A stretch of DNA of 64,000 bases. Origin: Paraburkholderia acidicola (GTDB lineage Bacteria > Pseudomonadota > Gammaproteobacteria > Burkholderiales > Burkholderiaceae). Each line of letters begins with the position of its first letter. The stretch's first letter is position 1. A program made the position numbers and the translations under genes. The notes under the pieces were generated by a model. That model was not told the DNA's origin. It worked only from the letters and a program-made list of their open reading frames with translations, and did not search any database. Shown piece after piece: positions 1-8,955 of this stretch. The stretch is from assembly GCF_002362315.1 (NCBI RefSeq), contig NZ_MTZV01000006.1, positions 620,001-684,000 on the forward strand, given 5' to 3'.

Positions 1-108
1 TTACTTATTGCCGCGGGGGGCGACGATACATCCACATGTTCCGTTCGGAACTCACTGTGTCGATCGCCGGAGTTTCAGGCACACCACAAGAAATATTCAG
101 CCAATATC

Positions 109-795
109 ATGCACATCTTGCTAGTTGAAGATGACCCGGCTCATGCCGAAGCGGCGATGCGCTCGCTGCGGTCGCTCGATCTTCCGATCAACCACGTCAA
201 CGACGGCCAGAAAGCAGTGATCTTTCTGAAAACGCATCTGGCGGATCTCATCATCATCGACTGGCAATTGCCCGGCATAGACGGTCTCGAGTTGCTGCAG
301 TGGGTACGCGTGAACCTGGGTAATCAACCCACTGTGCTGTTTCTGACCAGCCGTGTCCTCGAGGTCGACATCGTGCGTGCGCTGCGTGCCGGGGCCGACG
401 ACTACATCGCCAAACCGTTTCGCCTCGATGAACTCGCAGCGAGAGTCGAGGCGCTCTTGCGTCGCCATCAACGAGGGATGAAATCCGCGGATGTCCTGCG
501 CATCGGCAAGTACGTGCTGGACTCGAATCACCGTTGCATCTCGCTACACGGCAAACGGATCGAGCTGACCGGCAGGGAATTCGACGTTGCCGCGTTCCTG
601 CTTCGCAACACCGGCCGCGTCGTGTCTCGCGATCTGCTCGCGAAACTCGCGTGGGGACGCGAGATCGACAGCACGTCGAGAACCATCGATACCCATATCT
701 ACCGGATTCGTCAGAAGCTGTTCGCCGATCCGGATAATGGTCTTCGTCTACGCACCATCTATACGCACGGCTACCGGCTCGACGAAGGCGAATGA
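109..795 (+). CDS. OmpR/PhoB-family response regulator
   Basis: This 228-residue protein is a DNA-binding response regulator, the output half of a two-component system. The N-terminal receiver domain (about 1-118) has the acidic pair D8/D9, the phospho-acceptor D51 in the run IIIDWQLPG, T80 and the conserved lysine K102 in the AKPF motif. The C-terminal part (about 128-225) is a winged-helix effector domain with the usual RTIDTHIYRIRQKL recognition-helix region. No histidine kinase lies within the window, so the stimulus is unknown; a partner could lie upstream of position 1. The gene stands alone, followed by a 148-bp gap before the MFS gene. Family assignment is secure and specific role is not. 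Confidence 0.93.
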   Translation: MHILLVEDDPAHAEAAMRSLRSLDLPINHVNDGQKAVIFLKTHLADLIIIDWQLPGIDGLELLQWVRVNLGNQPTVLFLTSRVLEVDIVRALRAGADDYIAKPFRLDELAARVEALLRRHQRGMKSADVLRIGKYVLDSNHRCISLHGKRIELTGREFDVAAFLLRNTGRVVSRDLLAKLAWGREIDSTSRTIDTHIYRIRQKLFADPDNGLRLRTIYTHGYRLDEGE

Positions 796-889
796 TCTAA
801 CGGGGCGGTGTGCCCCTACGTCATCTCAGGCGAAACCCCAATTCCCGCAGTCACCGTTCCTCTCTAATCTCGCACAACCCATAAATAGA

Positions 890-916
890 ATGTCGTTCTA
901 TTAGACAGAACGACAT
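890..916. promoter_or_regulatory. Perfect 10-bp inverted repeat, candidate operator of the carboxylate operon
   Basis: The arms ATGTCGTTCT and AGAACGACAT are exact inverted complements separated by 7 bp. They lie 27 bp upstream of the MFS start codon, between a TA-rich stretch (TAAATAGAAT) and the ribosome-binding site GGAGG at 933-937. A dimeric regulator bound here would overlap the promoter or early transcript. The IclR-family gene at the other end of the cluster is the natural candidate, but that pairing is inference. No T-tract follows the repeat, so it is not an intrinsic terminator of the response-regulator gene. Confidence 0.6.
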
Positions 917-943
917 CCGATAAGCGAGACCTGGAGGATTTCC

Positions 944-2365
944 ATGGCAAGCCTGCCGTTCGATGCGCCCGATCCGTCGTCGCCCACGTCCCCGCCCAGG
1001 CCCGGGATCAACGCACGTATCGACCGCCTGCCCGCGACCCGGACCGTCTGGATGCTTGTGTTCCTGCTGTCGATCGGCGGCTGGTTCGAATTCTACGATC
1101 TGTTCTTCACCGCCTATGTCGGCCCTGGGCTCGTCAAGAGCGGCGTCTATGCGACGACGACCGCCTCGTTCTTCGGCTTCTCGGGGCTCGGCGCATTCGT
1201 TGCAGCTTCGTTCGCGGGGCTTTTTATCGGCACCTTCGTCGTGGCCGGTACGGCGGACCGCTTCGGACGCAAGAGCATCTTCACGGTGTCGCTGCTGTGG
1301 TACTCGATCGCCACGTTAATCATGGCGTTCCAGAGCACGGCACCGATGATCAACCTGTGGCGCCTGATCGCCGGCATCGGCGTCGGCGTCGAACTGGTCA
1401 CCATCGATACCTACGTCAGCGAGTTGATGCCCAAGCATCTGCGCGGCCGCGCGTTTGCGTTCGTGCATCTGGTGCAGTACAGCGCGGTGCCGTCGGTGGC
1501 GTTTCTCGCGTGGTGGCTGGTGCCGCAGGCGCCCTTCGGCCTCGATGGCTGGCGCTGGGTCGTGATCATCGGTGCGCTGGGTGCGATCGTCGTCTGGGCG
1601 ATTCGCCGGCGTCTGCCGGAAAGCCCGCGCTGGCTTGCGCAGCAGGGGCGTACGGCGGAGGCGTCGGCGGTGCTCGATGCGATCGAAGCCAGGGTCGCCG
1701 CGCAATATGGCCAGCCCCTGCCACCGCCCGTCGCAGCCGTCGAACCGGCTACCACTAAAGCGTCGTTTCGCGAAATCTGGCAACCGCCCTATCGCCGCCG
1801 CGCGATCACGATGCTCGTTTTCAACCTGTTCCAGGCGATCGGCTTCTACGGTTTCGCGTCGTGGGTGCCCACGCTGCTGGTCGCGAAGGGCGTGACGATC
1901 ACGCACAGCCTGCTGTACTCGTTCGTGATCGCGATCTCGAACCCGTTCGGTCCGCTGCTCGGTATGGCGATCGCCGATCGCATCGAACGCAAGACGTTAA
2001 TCGTGCTGTCGGCGCTCGGCATTGCTGTGTTCGGCAGTCTGTTTGCCACGCAGACCTCGCCCGCCATGCTGATGCTGCTCGGCGTATTGATCACGTTGTC
2101 CGGCACGCTGCTGTCGGTCGGCTACCACGCGTACCAGACCGAGTTGTTCCCGACGCGCATCCGGGCCCGCGCGGTCGGCTTCGTCTACTCGATGTCGCGG
2201 CTCTCCGCGATGTTCTCCGGCTTCATGATTGCGTTCGCGCTGCGCCACTTCGAAACAACCGGGGTGTTTGCGTTGATCAGCGCGTCGATGGTGATGGTGA
2301 TGGTATCGATCGGTCTGTTCGGGCCGCGTACCAATCAGTTGAGCCTCGACGAAATCTCGCATTGA
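944..2365 (+). CDS. MFS transporter (metabolite:H+ symporter type)
   Basis: This 473-residue inner-membrane protein has about 12 predicted hydrophobic helices and the major-facilitator signature between helices 2 and 3 (GTADRFGRKSIF). A related loop occurs in the second half (GMAIADRIERK). Its overall build resembles the metabolite:H+ symporter/AAHS-type carriers that import organic acids. It starts at an ATG preceded by GGAGG at a good distance. It is followed 56 bp later by a CoA-transferase and then a citryl-CoA-lyase-like gene on the same strand. The imported compound is therefore probably a di- or tricarboxylate that is activated to a CoA ester. The substrate is inferred from context only. 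Confidence 0.88.
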   Translation: MASLPFDAPDPSSPTSPPRPGINARIDRLPATRTVWMLVFLLSIGGWFEFYDLFFTAYVGPGLVKSGVYATTTASFFGFSGLGAFVAASFAGLFIGTFVVAGTADRFGRKSIFTVSLLWYSIATLIMAFQSTAPMINLWRLIAGIGVGVELVTIDTYVSELMPKHLRGRAFAFVHLVQYSAVPSVAFLAWWLVPQAPFGLDGWRWVVIIGALGAIVVWAIRRRLPESPRWLAQQGRTAEASAVLDAIEARVAAQYGQPLPPPVAAVEPATTKASFREIWQPPYRRRAITMLVFNLFQAIGFYGFASWVPTLLVAKGVTITHSLLYSFVIAISNPFGPLLGMAIADRIERKTLIVLSALGIAVFGSLFATQTSPAMLMLLGVLITLSGTLLSVGYHAYQTELFPTRIRARAVGFVYSMSRLSAMFSGFMIAFALRHFETTGVFALISASMVMVMVSIGLFGPRTNQLSLDEISH

Positions 2366-2421
2366 CCTGCGAAACCCGAGGAATCTGCGAACAATCCGCA
2401 ATCAACACAACAAGGTGTGAC

Positions 2422-3621
2422 ATGACGCTTCCGTTGACCGGCATCCGCGTACTCGATCTATCGAATGTACTGGCCGGCCCGTTCTGTGCGTATCAACTGG
2501 CGTTGCTCGGCGCCGAAGTCATCAAGATCGAGCATCCGGATGGCGGCGATCTCGCGCGGCGGCTCGGTGCTGACAAGGATGCGTCGGCGCGCAACATGGG
2601 CACATCGTTTGTCGCGGTGAATGCGGGCAAGCAGTCGGTGACGCTGAATCTGAAAGATCCGCGCGGCAAGGCGATCCTGCTCGACCTCGTGAAAACCGCC
2701 GACGTGCTCGTCGAAAATTTCCGGCCGGGCGTGATGGCCCGACTTGGGCTCGATCATGCGGCGCTCAGCGAAGTGAACCCTAAGCTGGTTTATTGCGCGA
2801 TCTCCGGTTTCGGACAGGACGGCGAGTTGTCGGCGCGGCCGGCCTACGACCAGATCATTCAAGGTATCGCGGGCGTGATGAGCGTGACCGGCGACGCCGA
2901 CAGCGCCCCGCTGCGAGTCGGCTATCCGGTGTCCGATACGGTCGGTGGTCTGACGGCGGCGCTTGCCATCTGCGGCGCGCTTGTCGAAGCACGCGCGAGC
3001 GGTCGCGGCCGGATGCTCGATGTATCGATGCTTGAGTCGACGCTTGCGACGATGGGCTGGGTCGTGTCGAACTACCTGAACGCCGGTGTCGTTCCCACTC
3101 CGATGGGCAACGAAAATTTCACCGCGGCGCCATCGGGTACGTTCAAGACCGGCGACGGTCTGCTCAACATCGCAGCCAACGAAACAAAGCAGTTCGTCAA
3201 TTTGTGTGCGTTGCTTGGCCGCGCTGATCTGCCCGGTGACGCACGCTTCTCGGAACGCCATGCCCGCAAGGTCAATCGCGCGGCACTTAAAGCAGAACTC
3301 GAAGCCGCGCTCGCCAATGACAGCGCCACAAACTGGGAAACGAAACTGATCGCGGCCGGTGTGCCCGCGGGGCGTGTGCTGTCGGTGCCGGAAATTCTCG
3401 CGCATCCTCATCTGGCGTCGCGGCATTTCGTGCGCGAACTGATCGACGAACCGGGCGGCACGACCCAGCGTGTAACGCGCGCGGGGTTCCGTCTTTCCGA
3501 TGCGGATGCCGCGCCGGCCACTGCGGCACCGGCCCTCTCCGCGCATACCAAAACCCATCTAAGTGCGCTCGGCTACGACGCATCGCAGATCGACGCACTG
3601 CACGCCGAAGGAGTGATCTGA
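2422..3621 (+). CDS. Family III CoA-transferase (CaiB/BaiF type)
   Basis: The 399-residue protein matches class III CoA-transferases, which move CoA from a donor thioester to a carboxylic acid. The N-terminus has the family hallmark GIRVLDLSNVLAGPF, followed by GAEVIKIEHP and a conserved NFRPG segment. An aspartate in SGFGQDG/ARPAYDQ lies where the family's catalytic Asp is expected (about residues 140-155). The reading frame is open upstream into the transporter gene, but the real start is the ATG at 2422, because family homology begins there. Only two bases separate its stop codon from the next start, so the two are probably co-translated. Substrate is unknown; a citrate-like acid is the contextual guess. 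Confidence 0.9.
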   Translation: MTLPLTGIRVLDLSNVLAGPFCAYQLALLGAEVIKIEHPDGGDLARRLGADKDASARNMGTSFVAVNAGKQSVTLNLKDPRGKAILLDLVKTADVLVENFRPGVMARLGLDHAALSEVNPKLVYCAISGFGQDGELSARPAYDQIIQGIAGVMSVTGDADSAPLRVGYPVSDTVGGLTAALAICGALVEARASGRGRMLDVSMLESTLATMGWVVSNYLNAGVVPTPMGNENFTAAPSGTFKTGDGLLNIAANETKQFVNLCALLGRADLPGDARFSERHARKVNRAALKAELEAALANDSATNWETKLIAAGVPAGRVLSVPEILAHPHLASRHFVRELIDEPGGTTQRVTRAGFRLSDADAAPATAAPALSAHTKTHLSALGYDASQIDALHAEGVI

Positions 3622-3623
3622 CC

Positions 3624-4448
3624 ATGACCCAACCGCTCGATACGGCCACGCTCGCCGCCGACTACTGGAGCACGTCGATCATCGACATCCATCCAGGCTC
3701 GATCAATGTGCGCGGCTTCCCGATTCAGGAGCTGATCGGCGCCGTCAGTTTTCCGCAGATGATCTGGCTGATGCTACGCGGCGAACCGCCCGAAGCGCCG
3801 AAGGCACAGCTGTTCGAAGCGGCGCTGGTCGCATCGGTCGATCACGGACCGCAGGCGCCGTCGATCGCGATCTCACGGATGGCCACGAGTTGCGGCTTGC
3901 CGTTGAACGGCGCGATGGCCTCCGCGATCAACGCGCTCGATGACGTGCATGGCGGCGCCGGCCAGCAGTCGGTTGAACTCTATGAGACGGTGCGCACTCG
4001 CATCGCGCAAGGTGTCGCGCTCGACACCGCAGTCGAACAGGCCGTCGACGCCTTCATCGACACGCACGGCAAATATCTACCGGGCTTTGGACATCGCTTT
4101 CATCCCGTCGATCCGCGCGCCGTGAAACTGCTCGCCCTGGTCGATGCGGCGGTGGTGAATGGAACGGTATCCGGGGAATATGCAGCGATCGCGCGTGGCA
4201 TCGAAGCGTTGCTGCAGCGGCGCAAGAACAAGGCGGTGCCGATGAATATCGACGGTGCTACCGCGGTGATCTATGCAGAACTCGGCTTTGCGCCGGAACT
4301 CGCGCGTGGTGTGTTCTGCCTGTCACGGGCGGTCGGCATTCTCGCGCACGCATGGGAACAACGCGCGCGCAACGAACGCAACAAGGGGCCGATGCCGCGC
4401 CAGATGGCGTATCGCTATACCGGTCAGCCCGAACGTCACCTGGACTGA
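3624..4448 (+). CDS. Citryl-CoA lyase-like protein (short citrate-synthase family)
   Basis: This 274-residue protein belongs to the citrate-synthase superfamily but is much shorter than a true citrate synthase (about 430 residues). That length fits citryl-CoA lyases and related cleavage enzymes. It keeps the active-site histidine regions DDVHGGAG (near residue 110) and GFGHRFHPVDPRA (near residue 155). It also has the C-terminal HAWEQ segment. After a CoA-transferase, the expected reaction is cleavage of a citryl-CoA-like thioester to acetyl-CoA plus an oxo-acid such as oxaloacetate. Its last 13 bases overlap the end of the convergent IclR gene. Which thioester it cleaves cannot be read from sequence. 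Confidence 0.82.
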   Translation: MTQPLDTATLAADYWSTSIIDIHPGSINVRGFPIQELIGAVSFPQMIWLMLRGEPPEAPKAQLFEAALVASVDHGPQAPSIAISRMATSCGLPLNGAMASAINALDDVHGGAGQQSVELYETVRTRIAQGVALDTAVEQAVDAFIDTHGKYLPGFGHRFHPVDPRAVKLLALVDAAVVNGTVSGEYAAIARGIEALLQRRKNKAVPMNIDGATAVIYAELGFAPELARGVFCLSRAVGILAHAWEQRARNERNKGPMPRQMAYRYTGQPERHLD

Positions 4449-5200
4449 CGATCGAGCATGCGGCGCCACGCGGTGCGCAGCCCGCGCGAATCGCCACCGA
4501 GCGCATCGGTTGCACGCGAGGCGCAGTCGAACAGCGCACCAAGATGGCCATCGATAAACGCGCTGTCGATCCGCGAGGCGGGCCCCGCTAGCGTGAGCAC
4601 GCCGCGCAATGCATCGCGTACGCCGAACACGGGCGCAGACATGCCGGCCGTTTCGCGATCGCGTTCGCCCACCGACACGCAGTAAAAGTCTTCGCGAATC
4701 TGTTCATACGGCTCGCCCACCGCGCCGCCGAACGCCAGCAGCGCACGCCCACCCGAACCAGTTTCTAGCGGCAACACATCGCCCTCGCGCACATGAAAGC
4801 GCACCGCATGCGTCGAATCGACACGATGCAGACACACCCGCACCGCCTCGTCGCGCACGTAGAACGACACGCTCTCCCCGCTCGCCTGGGCAAGCTCCTG
4901 CATGAGCGGTACGAGAATATCGCCGAGCTTCAGACTGCGCTGGTAGAGCGCGCCGAGCATGAAGGTGGCGGGCCCGAGCTGATAGCGGCCGTCTTCGAGA
5001 CGCAGCAGCAACCGATGCTGGATCAGCGAACCGGCAAGACGCAGCAGCGTGCTTTTGTAGAGGCCCGTGCGTGCGGCCAGTTCGGCGAGCGTGAGCGGTG
5101 CGTCGTCGGGACCGAATGCGAACAGGATCGAGCAGGCCCGGTCGAGCACCGCGACGCCTTCGCTTTCCTTTGGGCCGGGCTTGTCCTGAGGCATGGGCAT
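4436..5200 (-). CDS. IclR-family transcriptional regulator
   Basis: About 254 residues. An N-terminal winged helix-turn-helix (about 15-75, with LTLAELAARTGLYKSTLLRL) is followed by the IclR effector-binding domain (about 85-245, with a GSGGRALLAF segment). I chose the ATG at 5200. A TTG at 5230 would add 10 residues, and a second ATG lies at 5194; none has a convincing ribosome-binding site. The gene converges on the lyase gene with a 13-bp overlap of coding ends, so antisense interference between the two transcripts is possible. It probably controls the transporter/CoA-transferase/lyase operon in response to the substrate or its CoA ester. That link is contextual. Confidence 0.88.
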   Translation of the reverse strand: MPMPQDKPGPKESEGVAVLDRACSILFAFGPDDAPLTLAELAARTGLYKSTLLRLAGSLIQHRLLLRLEDGRYQLGPATFMLGALYQRSLKLGDILVPLMQELAQASGESVSFYVRDEAVRVCLHRVDSTHAVRFHVREGDVLPLETGSGGRALLAFGGAVGEPYEQIREDFYCVSVGERDRETAGMSAPVFGVRDALRGVLTLAGPASRIDSAFIDGHLGALFDCASRATDALGGDSRGLRTAWRRMLDRQSR

Positions 5201-5293
5201 GAACAGTCGGATCGTCGAGTCGAAGCGCAAATTTTACGCGATGCGGCAGATGACCGATACCGCCGATACCGCTGCCCTGCGACCGACATGACA

Positions 5294-5324
5294 AAACCGG
5301 AGTGTCATGCCGACACTCCGGTTT
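5294..5324 (-). terminator. Intrinsic terminator of the first S10/EF-hand cassette
   Basis: The arms AAACCGGAGTGTC and GACACTCCGGTTT form a strong 13-bp stem with a loop of about 5 nt. Read on the minus strand, the stem is followed by a short T-rich run (TTTTGT). It ends transcription of the EF-hand gene before the IclR gene. A near-identical hairpin ends the second cassette at 8423-8453. Confidence 0.85.
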
Positions 5325-5418
5325 CGCTTACCCCGTATGCAACCGGTCACCGCCGCGTTCGTGGATAGTCAGCCGCAGTCCGCCTGGCTGTACCGCACGA
5401 TACAGGCTGCAAGCGGCT

Positions 5419-5823
5419 CTATTGCTGCTGCTGCAACTGCTGCTTCTGAATATACGTCCGCACATCGGCCATCGATACGCGCCCGGTATGGGCACTGTCG
5501 ATTGCGTCGAAGTGCTTCGAGACATACCCCAGACCGCTGCTTTGCGCCTGCGCCTTCGTCACCGAAGCGCCGTTGCTGAGCACGGTATTGGCACCGAGCC
5601 GGGCGTCGACGCGTTGCTGCGCCTGCTGCTGCAGGGTCGCACCGGTAGACGGCACAACGGCTGCCACACGGTTCTGCGGAAAGAACGGGCCGTCGACACC
5701 CCGGCTGCCATGCGGCAGCGTCACAGGCGCCACCGCCTGCGGCGGCAGTGCGTGAGCGCTACTCATGACGGCACCGAGGACGATCAACGGGGAAATACGT
5801 CGCATCAAGTTGATTAGAGACAT
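5419..5823 (-). CDS. Secreted EF-hand-like small protein (copy 1)
   Basis: About 134 residues with an N-terminal signal peptide (basic n-region, LIVLGAVMSSAHA cleavage region). The mature part is Gln- and Ala-rich and ends in a single degenerate EF-hand-like loop (FDAIDSAHTGRVSMADV). That loop keeps the first Asp, the central Gly and an acidic residue at position 12 but lacks the usual third-position Asp. The C-terminus is a Gln run. The start at 5823 (second Met of the frame) is preferred because GAG lies upstream; an ATG at 5835 is possible. It lies 52 bp downstream of an S10 peptidase gene. The whole pair is duplicated at 8490-10797, which suggests the two products act together in the envelope. 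Calcium binding is unproven. Confidence 0.75.
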   Translation of the reverse strand: MSLINLMRRISPLIVLGAVMSSAHALPPQAVAPVTLPHGSRGVDGPFFPQNRVAAVVPSTGATLQQQAQQRVDARLGANTVLSNGASVTKAQAQSSGLGYVSKHFDAIDSAHTGRVSMADVRTYIQKQQLQQQQ

Positions 5824-5879
5824 GATCACTCGCATTGAATAGATGAACAGAGGCTTCCCTGTAACAAGGCGTCCATCGC

Positions 5880-7727
5880 TCAGGGGGCCGTTGCCGTTGC
5901 CGTTGCCGTTGTCGTTGCCGTCGCGGTCGGCGTGCTGCCGGTCGGCGTACCGGGCGCCGCCTCGTCACGCCATGCCAGCGGCAGCGTCGTCAGCGTCAGT
6001 GCACCGGGGATCGCCCGCGCGCCATAGAAAAGTGCGAGATCCGCTTTCATCTGCGGGCGCGCCACGTCGTCCAGGTAAATCATGTGACCGCCCTGGAAGA
6101 AGCTGACCTGCAGGTTCGGATTGAAGCCCGGCACGGTCTGCAACCGCGCCAGCTGTTTCTCGGTGTTGAAGAACGGCGTCACCAGGTCGTGGTAGCCGTT
6201 TTCCGAGAACACTTCAAGTCGCGGGTTGAGTTGCAGCGCACCGAGCAGATCGGGGATCGTGTCCGGCATCGGTTGCCCGTCGTGCGAGAAATCCCACACA
6301 TTGATGATGTCGTCGTTCAGCGGGACGTAGGCCGAGTTCGGCGCCGTATAGCCGAGGTAGTTCGGCAACTGCGTCGCGAGGGCGTTGACGAACGGCTGCG
6401 TCAGCAGGATGTCCGACGGGTCGCCATCGCTCTGCAGCCGCGGGTCCGAGTTCGGCAACGACACGCGTCCGTCATACCCGCCGATCGTCGTACCCGGGAT
6501 CAGGGCGGTTTCGAGCGGACTCGAGTTGAAGAAGCCTTGCAGCGCCTGCAGTGTCAGGCCAGACGGAATGACCCACGACTGGAGCGTGCGTGTCGACGGG
6601 TACACCGGCGTACCGAAGAAGCCCGGTGCGCCATCCTGGCTGAGCGCCCACGTTTGCGCGAATTGCCCAAAGTGGTTGTACTGCCCCGTGCCGAATTGCT
6701 CGACCTGCGCCGCGAGCGCCGCCTGACTGACCGGTGCCGGCGACGCCAGGTTGTAGTACGCCGCCACTTCCGCGAAACCGGGCAGGTAACCCTCGACGGT
6801 ATCGGTCGCGAGTTGCAGGCCGGCCTGGGACTGCGTGATCGCAACGGCCTCGGTCGCATCCGCGAAGTAATTCAGGATCGCGGACTGCAACGTGATCCCG
6901 GTCAGGTGTACCCCAGCCGATTCGAGCGCCAGCGCCAGCATGTCGGTACGCGGCGTGCCGTACGACTCCCCGTACAGATACAGCGGCGATTTGCTGCGAT
7001 TGTTAACCGCGATATAACGCTCGACGAAATCGCGGATCACATTGACGTCGGGATCGGAACCCCAGAACGTCTGGTTCGTGTTCGGCAGCACGGCTTCGGA
7101 GAGCCCGGTTCCCGGCGGATCGATGAAGACCAGGTCGGTCGTATCGATCAGGCTTTCGGTGTTGTTGACGAGCGGATAGTTCGGCCAGTTGGTACCGAAC
7201 AACGGATCAGGCGTCGCGACACGCGTCGGCGCAAACGAGCCGAGGCGCAGCCAGATCGACGACGAACCCGGGCCGCCGTTGTAGACGAAGGTCACCGGCC
7301 GCGGCGCACCGTTCGTACTCGGCGCGGTGTACGCGACGTAGGACATCGACGCTTCGGGGTTGCCCTTCGCATCCGCCGCGGTCAGGTGGCCCGTGGTCGT
7401 CGTGTAGTTGATCGTGGTGCTGCCCGAGGTCCACGTGTAGTTCATCACGGCCGCTTTTTCGGCGACCTGCGATGCGGCGAGGCCGTCGGTGGCATTCATC
7501 GAGTAGGCCACCGGGTCGACGTAAGGCTGATTAGCCGTCGTCGGGCTGGCCTGCGCGTTGGCGGTCTGCTTCAGGCTCGCAGCGCCGCTCGCGGACGAAC
7601 CGCCATCGCTGCCGCCGCATCCGGCGAGAACCATGACGCCGATCGCAATTGCACCAATTGCACCTGGTGCGGCGAACCGACCTTGCTGGCGATGCTCGCT
7701 GCCAGTACCGCTTCTGTCTGGTTTCAT
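5880..7727 (-). CDS. S10-family serine peptidase lipoprotein (copy 1)
   Basis: This 615-residue lipoprotein has a type II signal peptide with lipobox LAGC (Cys37). The catalytic domain follows, with the oxyanion motif YNGGPGSSS (about 149-157) and the nucleophile motif GESYGT (Ser255). The catalytic Asp (NGYHDLVTP) and His (QGGHMIYLDD) lie in the C-terminal third. These are the hallmarks of serine carboxypeptidases of the S10 family, expected to work at the outer membrane or in the periplasm. The ATG at 7727 has AAGGA upstream and matches the start of copy 2; the frame is open for 22 further codons. The last residues are a Thr-Ala repeat encoded by a GCCGTT-type hexamer repeat. The peptide substrate is unknown. 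Confidence 0.9.
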   Translation of the reverse strand: MKPDRSGTGSEHRQQGRFAAPGAIGAIAIGVMVLAGCGGSDGGSSASGAASLKQTANAQASPTTANQPYVDPVAYSMNATDGLAASQVAEKAAVMNYTWTSGSTTINYTTTTGHLTAADAKGNPEASMSYVAYTAPSTNGAPRPVTFVYNGGPGSSSIWLRLGSFAPTRVATPDPLFGTNWPNYPLVNNTESLIDTTDLVFIDPPGTGLSEAVLPNTNQTFWGSDPDVNVIRDFVERYIAVNNRSKSPLYLYGESYGTPRTDMLALALESAGVHLTGITLQSAILNYFADATEAVAITQSQAGLQLATDTVEGYLPGFAEVAAYYNLASPAPVSQAALAAQVEQFGTGQYNHFGQFAQTWALSQDGAPGFFGTPVYPSTRTLQSWVIPSGLTLQALQGFFNSSPLETALIPGTTIGGYDGRVSLPNSDPRLQSDGDPSDILLTQPFVNALATQLPNYLGYTAPNSAYVPLNDDIINVWDFSHDGQPMPDTIPDLLGALQLNPRLEVFSENGYHDLVTPFFNTEKQLARLQTVPGFNPNLQVSFFQGGHMIYLDDVARPQMKADLALFYGARAIPGALTLTTLPLAWRDEAAPGTPTGSTPTATATTTATATATAP

Positions 7728-8422
7728 CTCAATCCTTGGTGGTGGGTTTCGAAACCGTTTCACAAAGGCCGCTGCAGCCGGGGCGTGAAGCATCGGGGCG
7801 CGGATAACCCGCGCGACACTCGCGGGCCCGCAGCGGTCGGAATTAAATTTCTTTTGCAGATCCAGATTTAAAGATATTTCTTCTACGCATTTAACAATGC
7901 CAACCGGGCAGCTAAAGTGGTGCGCACTTTGCCATCCTCATTTGGGGTGAGCCGATATGAACATATCGACAGCATCGCAAAAATAAGTGGTCCGCCAAGG
8001 CTCTGTCAAGGATTATGAGGACGTAAAAATAATCGCCACGGCAGTGCCAGGCGCCTCATGAATTTTGAAAAAAATCCTATTACTCAGACGTATCGCGAAG
8101 CTAGCACAAAAAAACTCACCAAAATTTCCCTACAGAAGGAGTGAAAACCCTCATCTGTAGCGTTGGCGGGGTTTGATACGGCACCAATGTTGGCTTTCTG
8201 AAAGTTTCTTTCCGGCTCTGTTATTTCTCCGCAAATCAAATAAGTTAATACGGTGCCGCGGGGATTCGATAATCTCATTCATCCATGACAATCGGATCGA
8301 TCTCCGATAAAACGGAGAAGCCCGTCGGGAAATATTCAGGTGGATACGCAGAACACAGCATTAAAACGAACGGGCTCGAAGAAAATCAAACCAACAGCGC
8401 TTTCACAACTCTCAACAAAACA
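7728..8422. other. Gene-free spacer upstream of the first S10 gene
   Basis: About 700 bp of lower G+C with only short, unsupported open frames. It should hold the promoter of the first S10 gene (transcribed leftwards). It also contains a 39-bp element at 7977-8015 that recurs at the same place upstream of copy 2. I see no RNA gene or mobile element. Confidence 0.5.
7977..8015 (-). promoter_or_regulatory. Conserved upstream element of the S10 cassette (copy 1)
   Basis: A 39-bp block beginning GCAAAAATAA and ending TGTCAAGGATTA matches 11042-11080 at about 32 of 39 positions with no gaps. Both blocks lie about 245-250 bp upstream of their S10 start codon, while the surrounding spacer has diverged much more. 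That suggests selection for a binding site, a promoter or a leader element. The exact role is unknown. Confidence 0.5.
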
Positions 8423-8453
8423 AAACCGGAGTGCCACACGGACACTCCGGTTT
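8423..8453 (-). terminator. Intrinsic terminator of the second S10/EF-hand cassette
   Basis: The arms AAACCGGAGTG and CACTCCGGTTT form an 11-bp stem, followed on the minus strand by TTTTGTTTTG. It is the paralogue of the hairpin at 5294-5324, so the duplication included the terminator. Confidence 0.85.
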
Positions 8454-8489
8454 CGTTCAATGGTCTGCCCATGACTGGGCGCTGACCGT

Positions 8490-8894
8490 TTACTCCTGCT
8501 GTTGTTGCTGTTGCTTCTGGATATACGTCCGCACATCGCTCATCGACACGCGTCCGGTATGGGCACTGTCGATTTCGTCAAAATGCTTCGAGACATACCC
8601 CAGACCGCTGCTTTGCGCCTGCGCCTTCGTTACCGACGCGCCGTTGCTCAGCACGGTGTTGGCACCGAGCCGGGCTTCGACGCGTTGCTGCGCCTGTTGC
8701 TGCAGGGTCGCACCGGTAGACGGCAGGACGGCCGCCACACGGTTTTGAGGAAAGAACGGACCGTCGACACCCCGGCTGCCATGCGGCAGCGTCACAGGCG
8801 CCACCGCTTGAGGCGGCAGTGCATGGGCGCTGCTCATCACTGCACCGAGCACGATCAACGGGGAAATGCGCCGCAATAAATTAGCTAGAGACAT
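8490..8894 (-). CDS. Secreted EF-hand-like small protein (copy 2)
   Basis: About 134 residues, nearly identical to the product of 5419-5823. It shares the signal peptide, the conserved central block around the motif PHGSRGVDGPFF, the degenerate EF-hand-like loop (FDEIDSAHTGRVSMSDV) and a terminal Gln run. The few differences are mostly conservative (for example V to L, A to E in the loop), so both copies look functional. The preferred start is 8894; 8906 is the alternative. The gene lies 61 bp downstream of the second S10 peptidase gene and ahead of its own terminator. Confidence 0.75.
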   Translation of the reverse strand: MSLANLLRRISPLIVLGAVMSSAHALPPQAVAPVTLPHGSRGVDGPFFPQNRVAAVLPSTGATLQQQAQQRVEARLGANTVLSNGASVTKAQAQSSGLGYVSKHFDEIDSAHTGRVSMSDVRTYIQKQQQQQQE

Positions 8895-8955
8895 GATCAC
8901 TCGCATTGAATGGGTGAACAGAGGGTTTCCTGTAGGAAGGCGATCCCGTCATCGA

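Noticed and set aside
8084..8485. Two short frames, one on each strand, in the spacer between the S10 cassettes
   Set aside because: No ribosome-binding site or recognisable product, and they are absent from the equivalent spacer of the other cassette.
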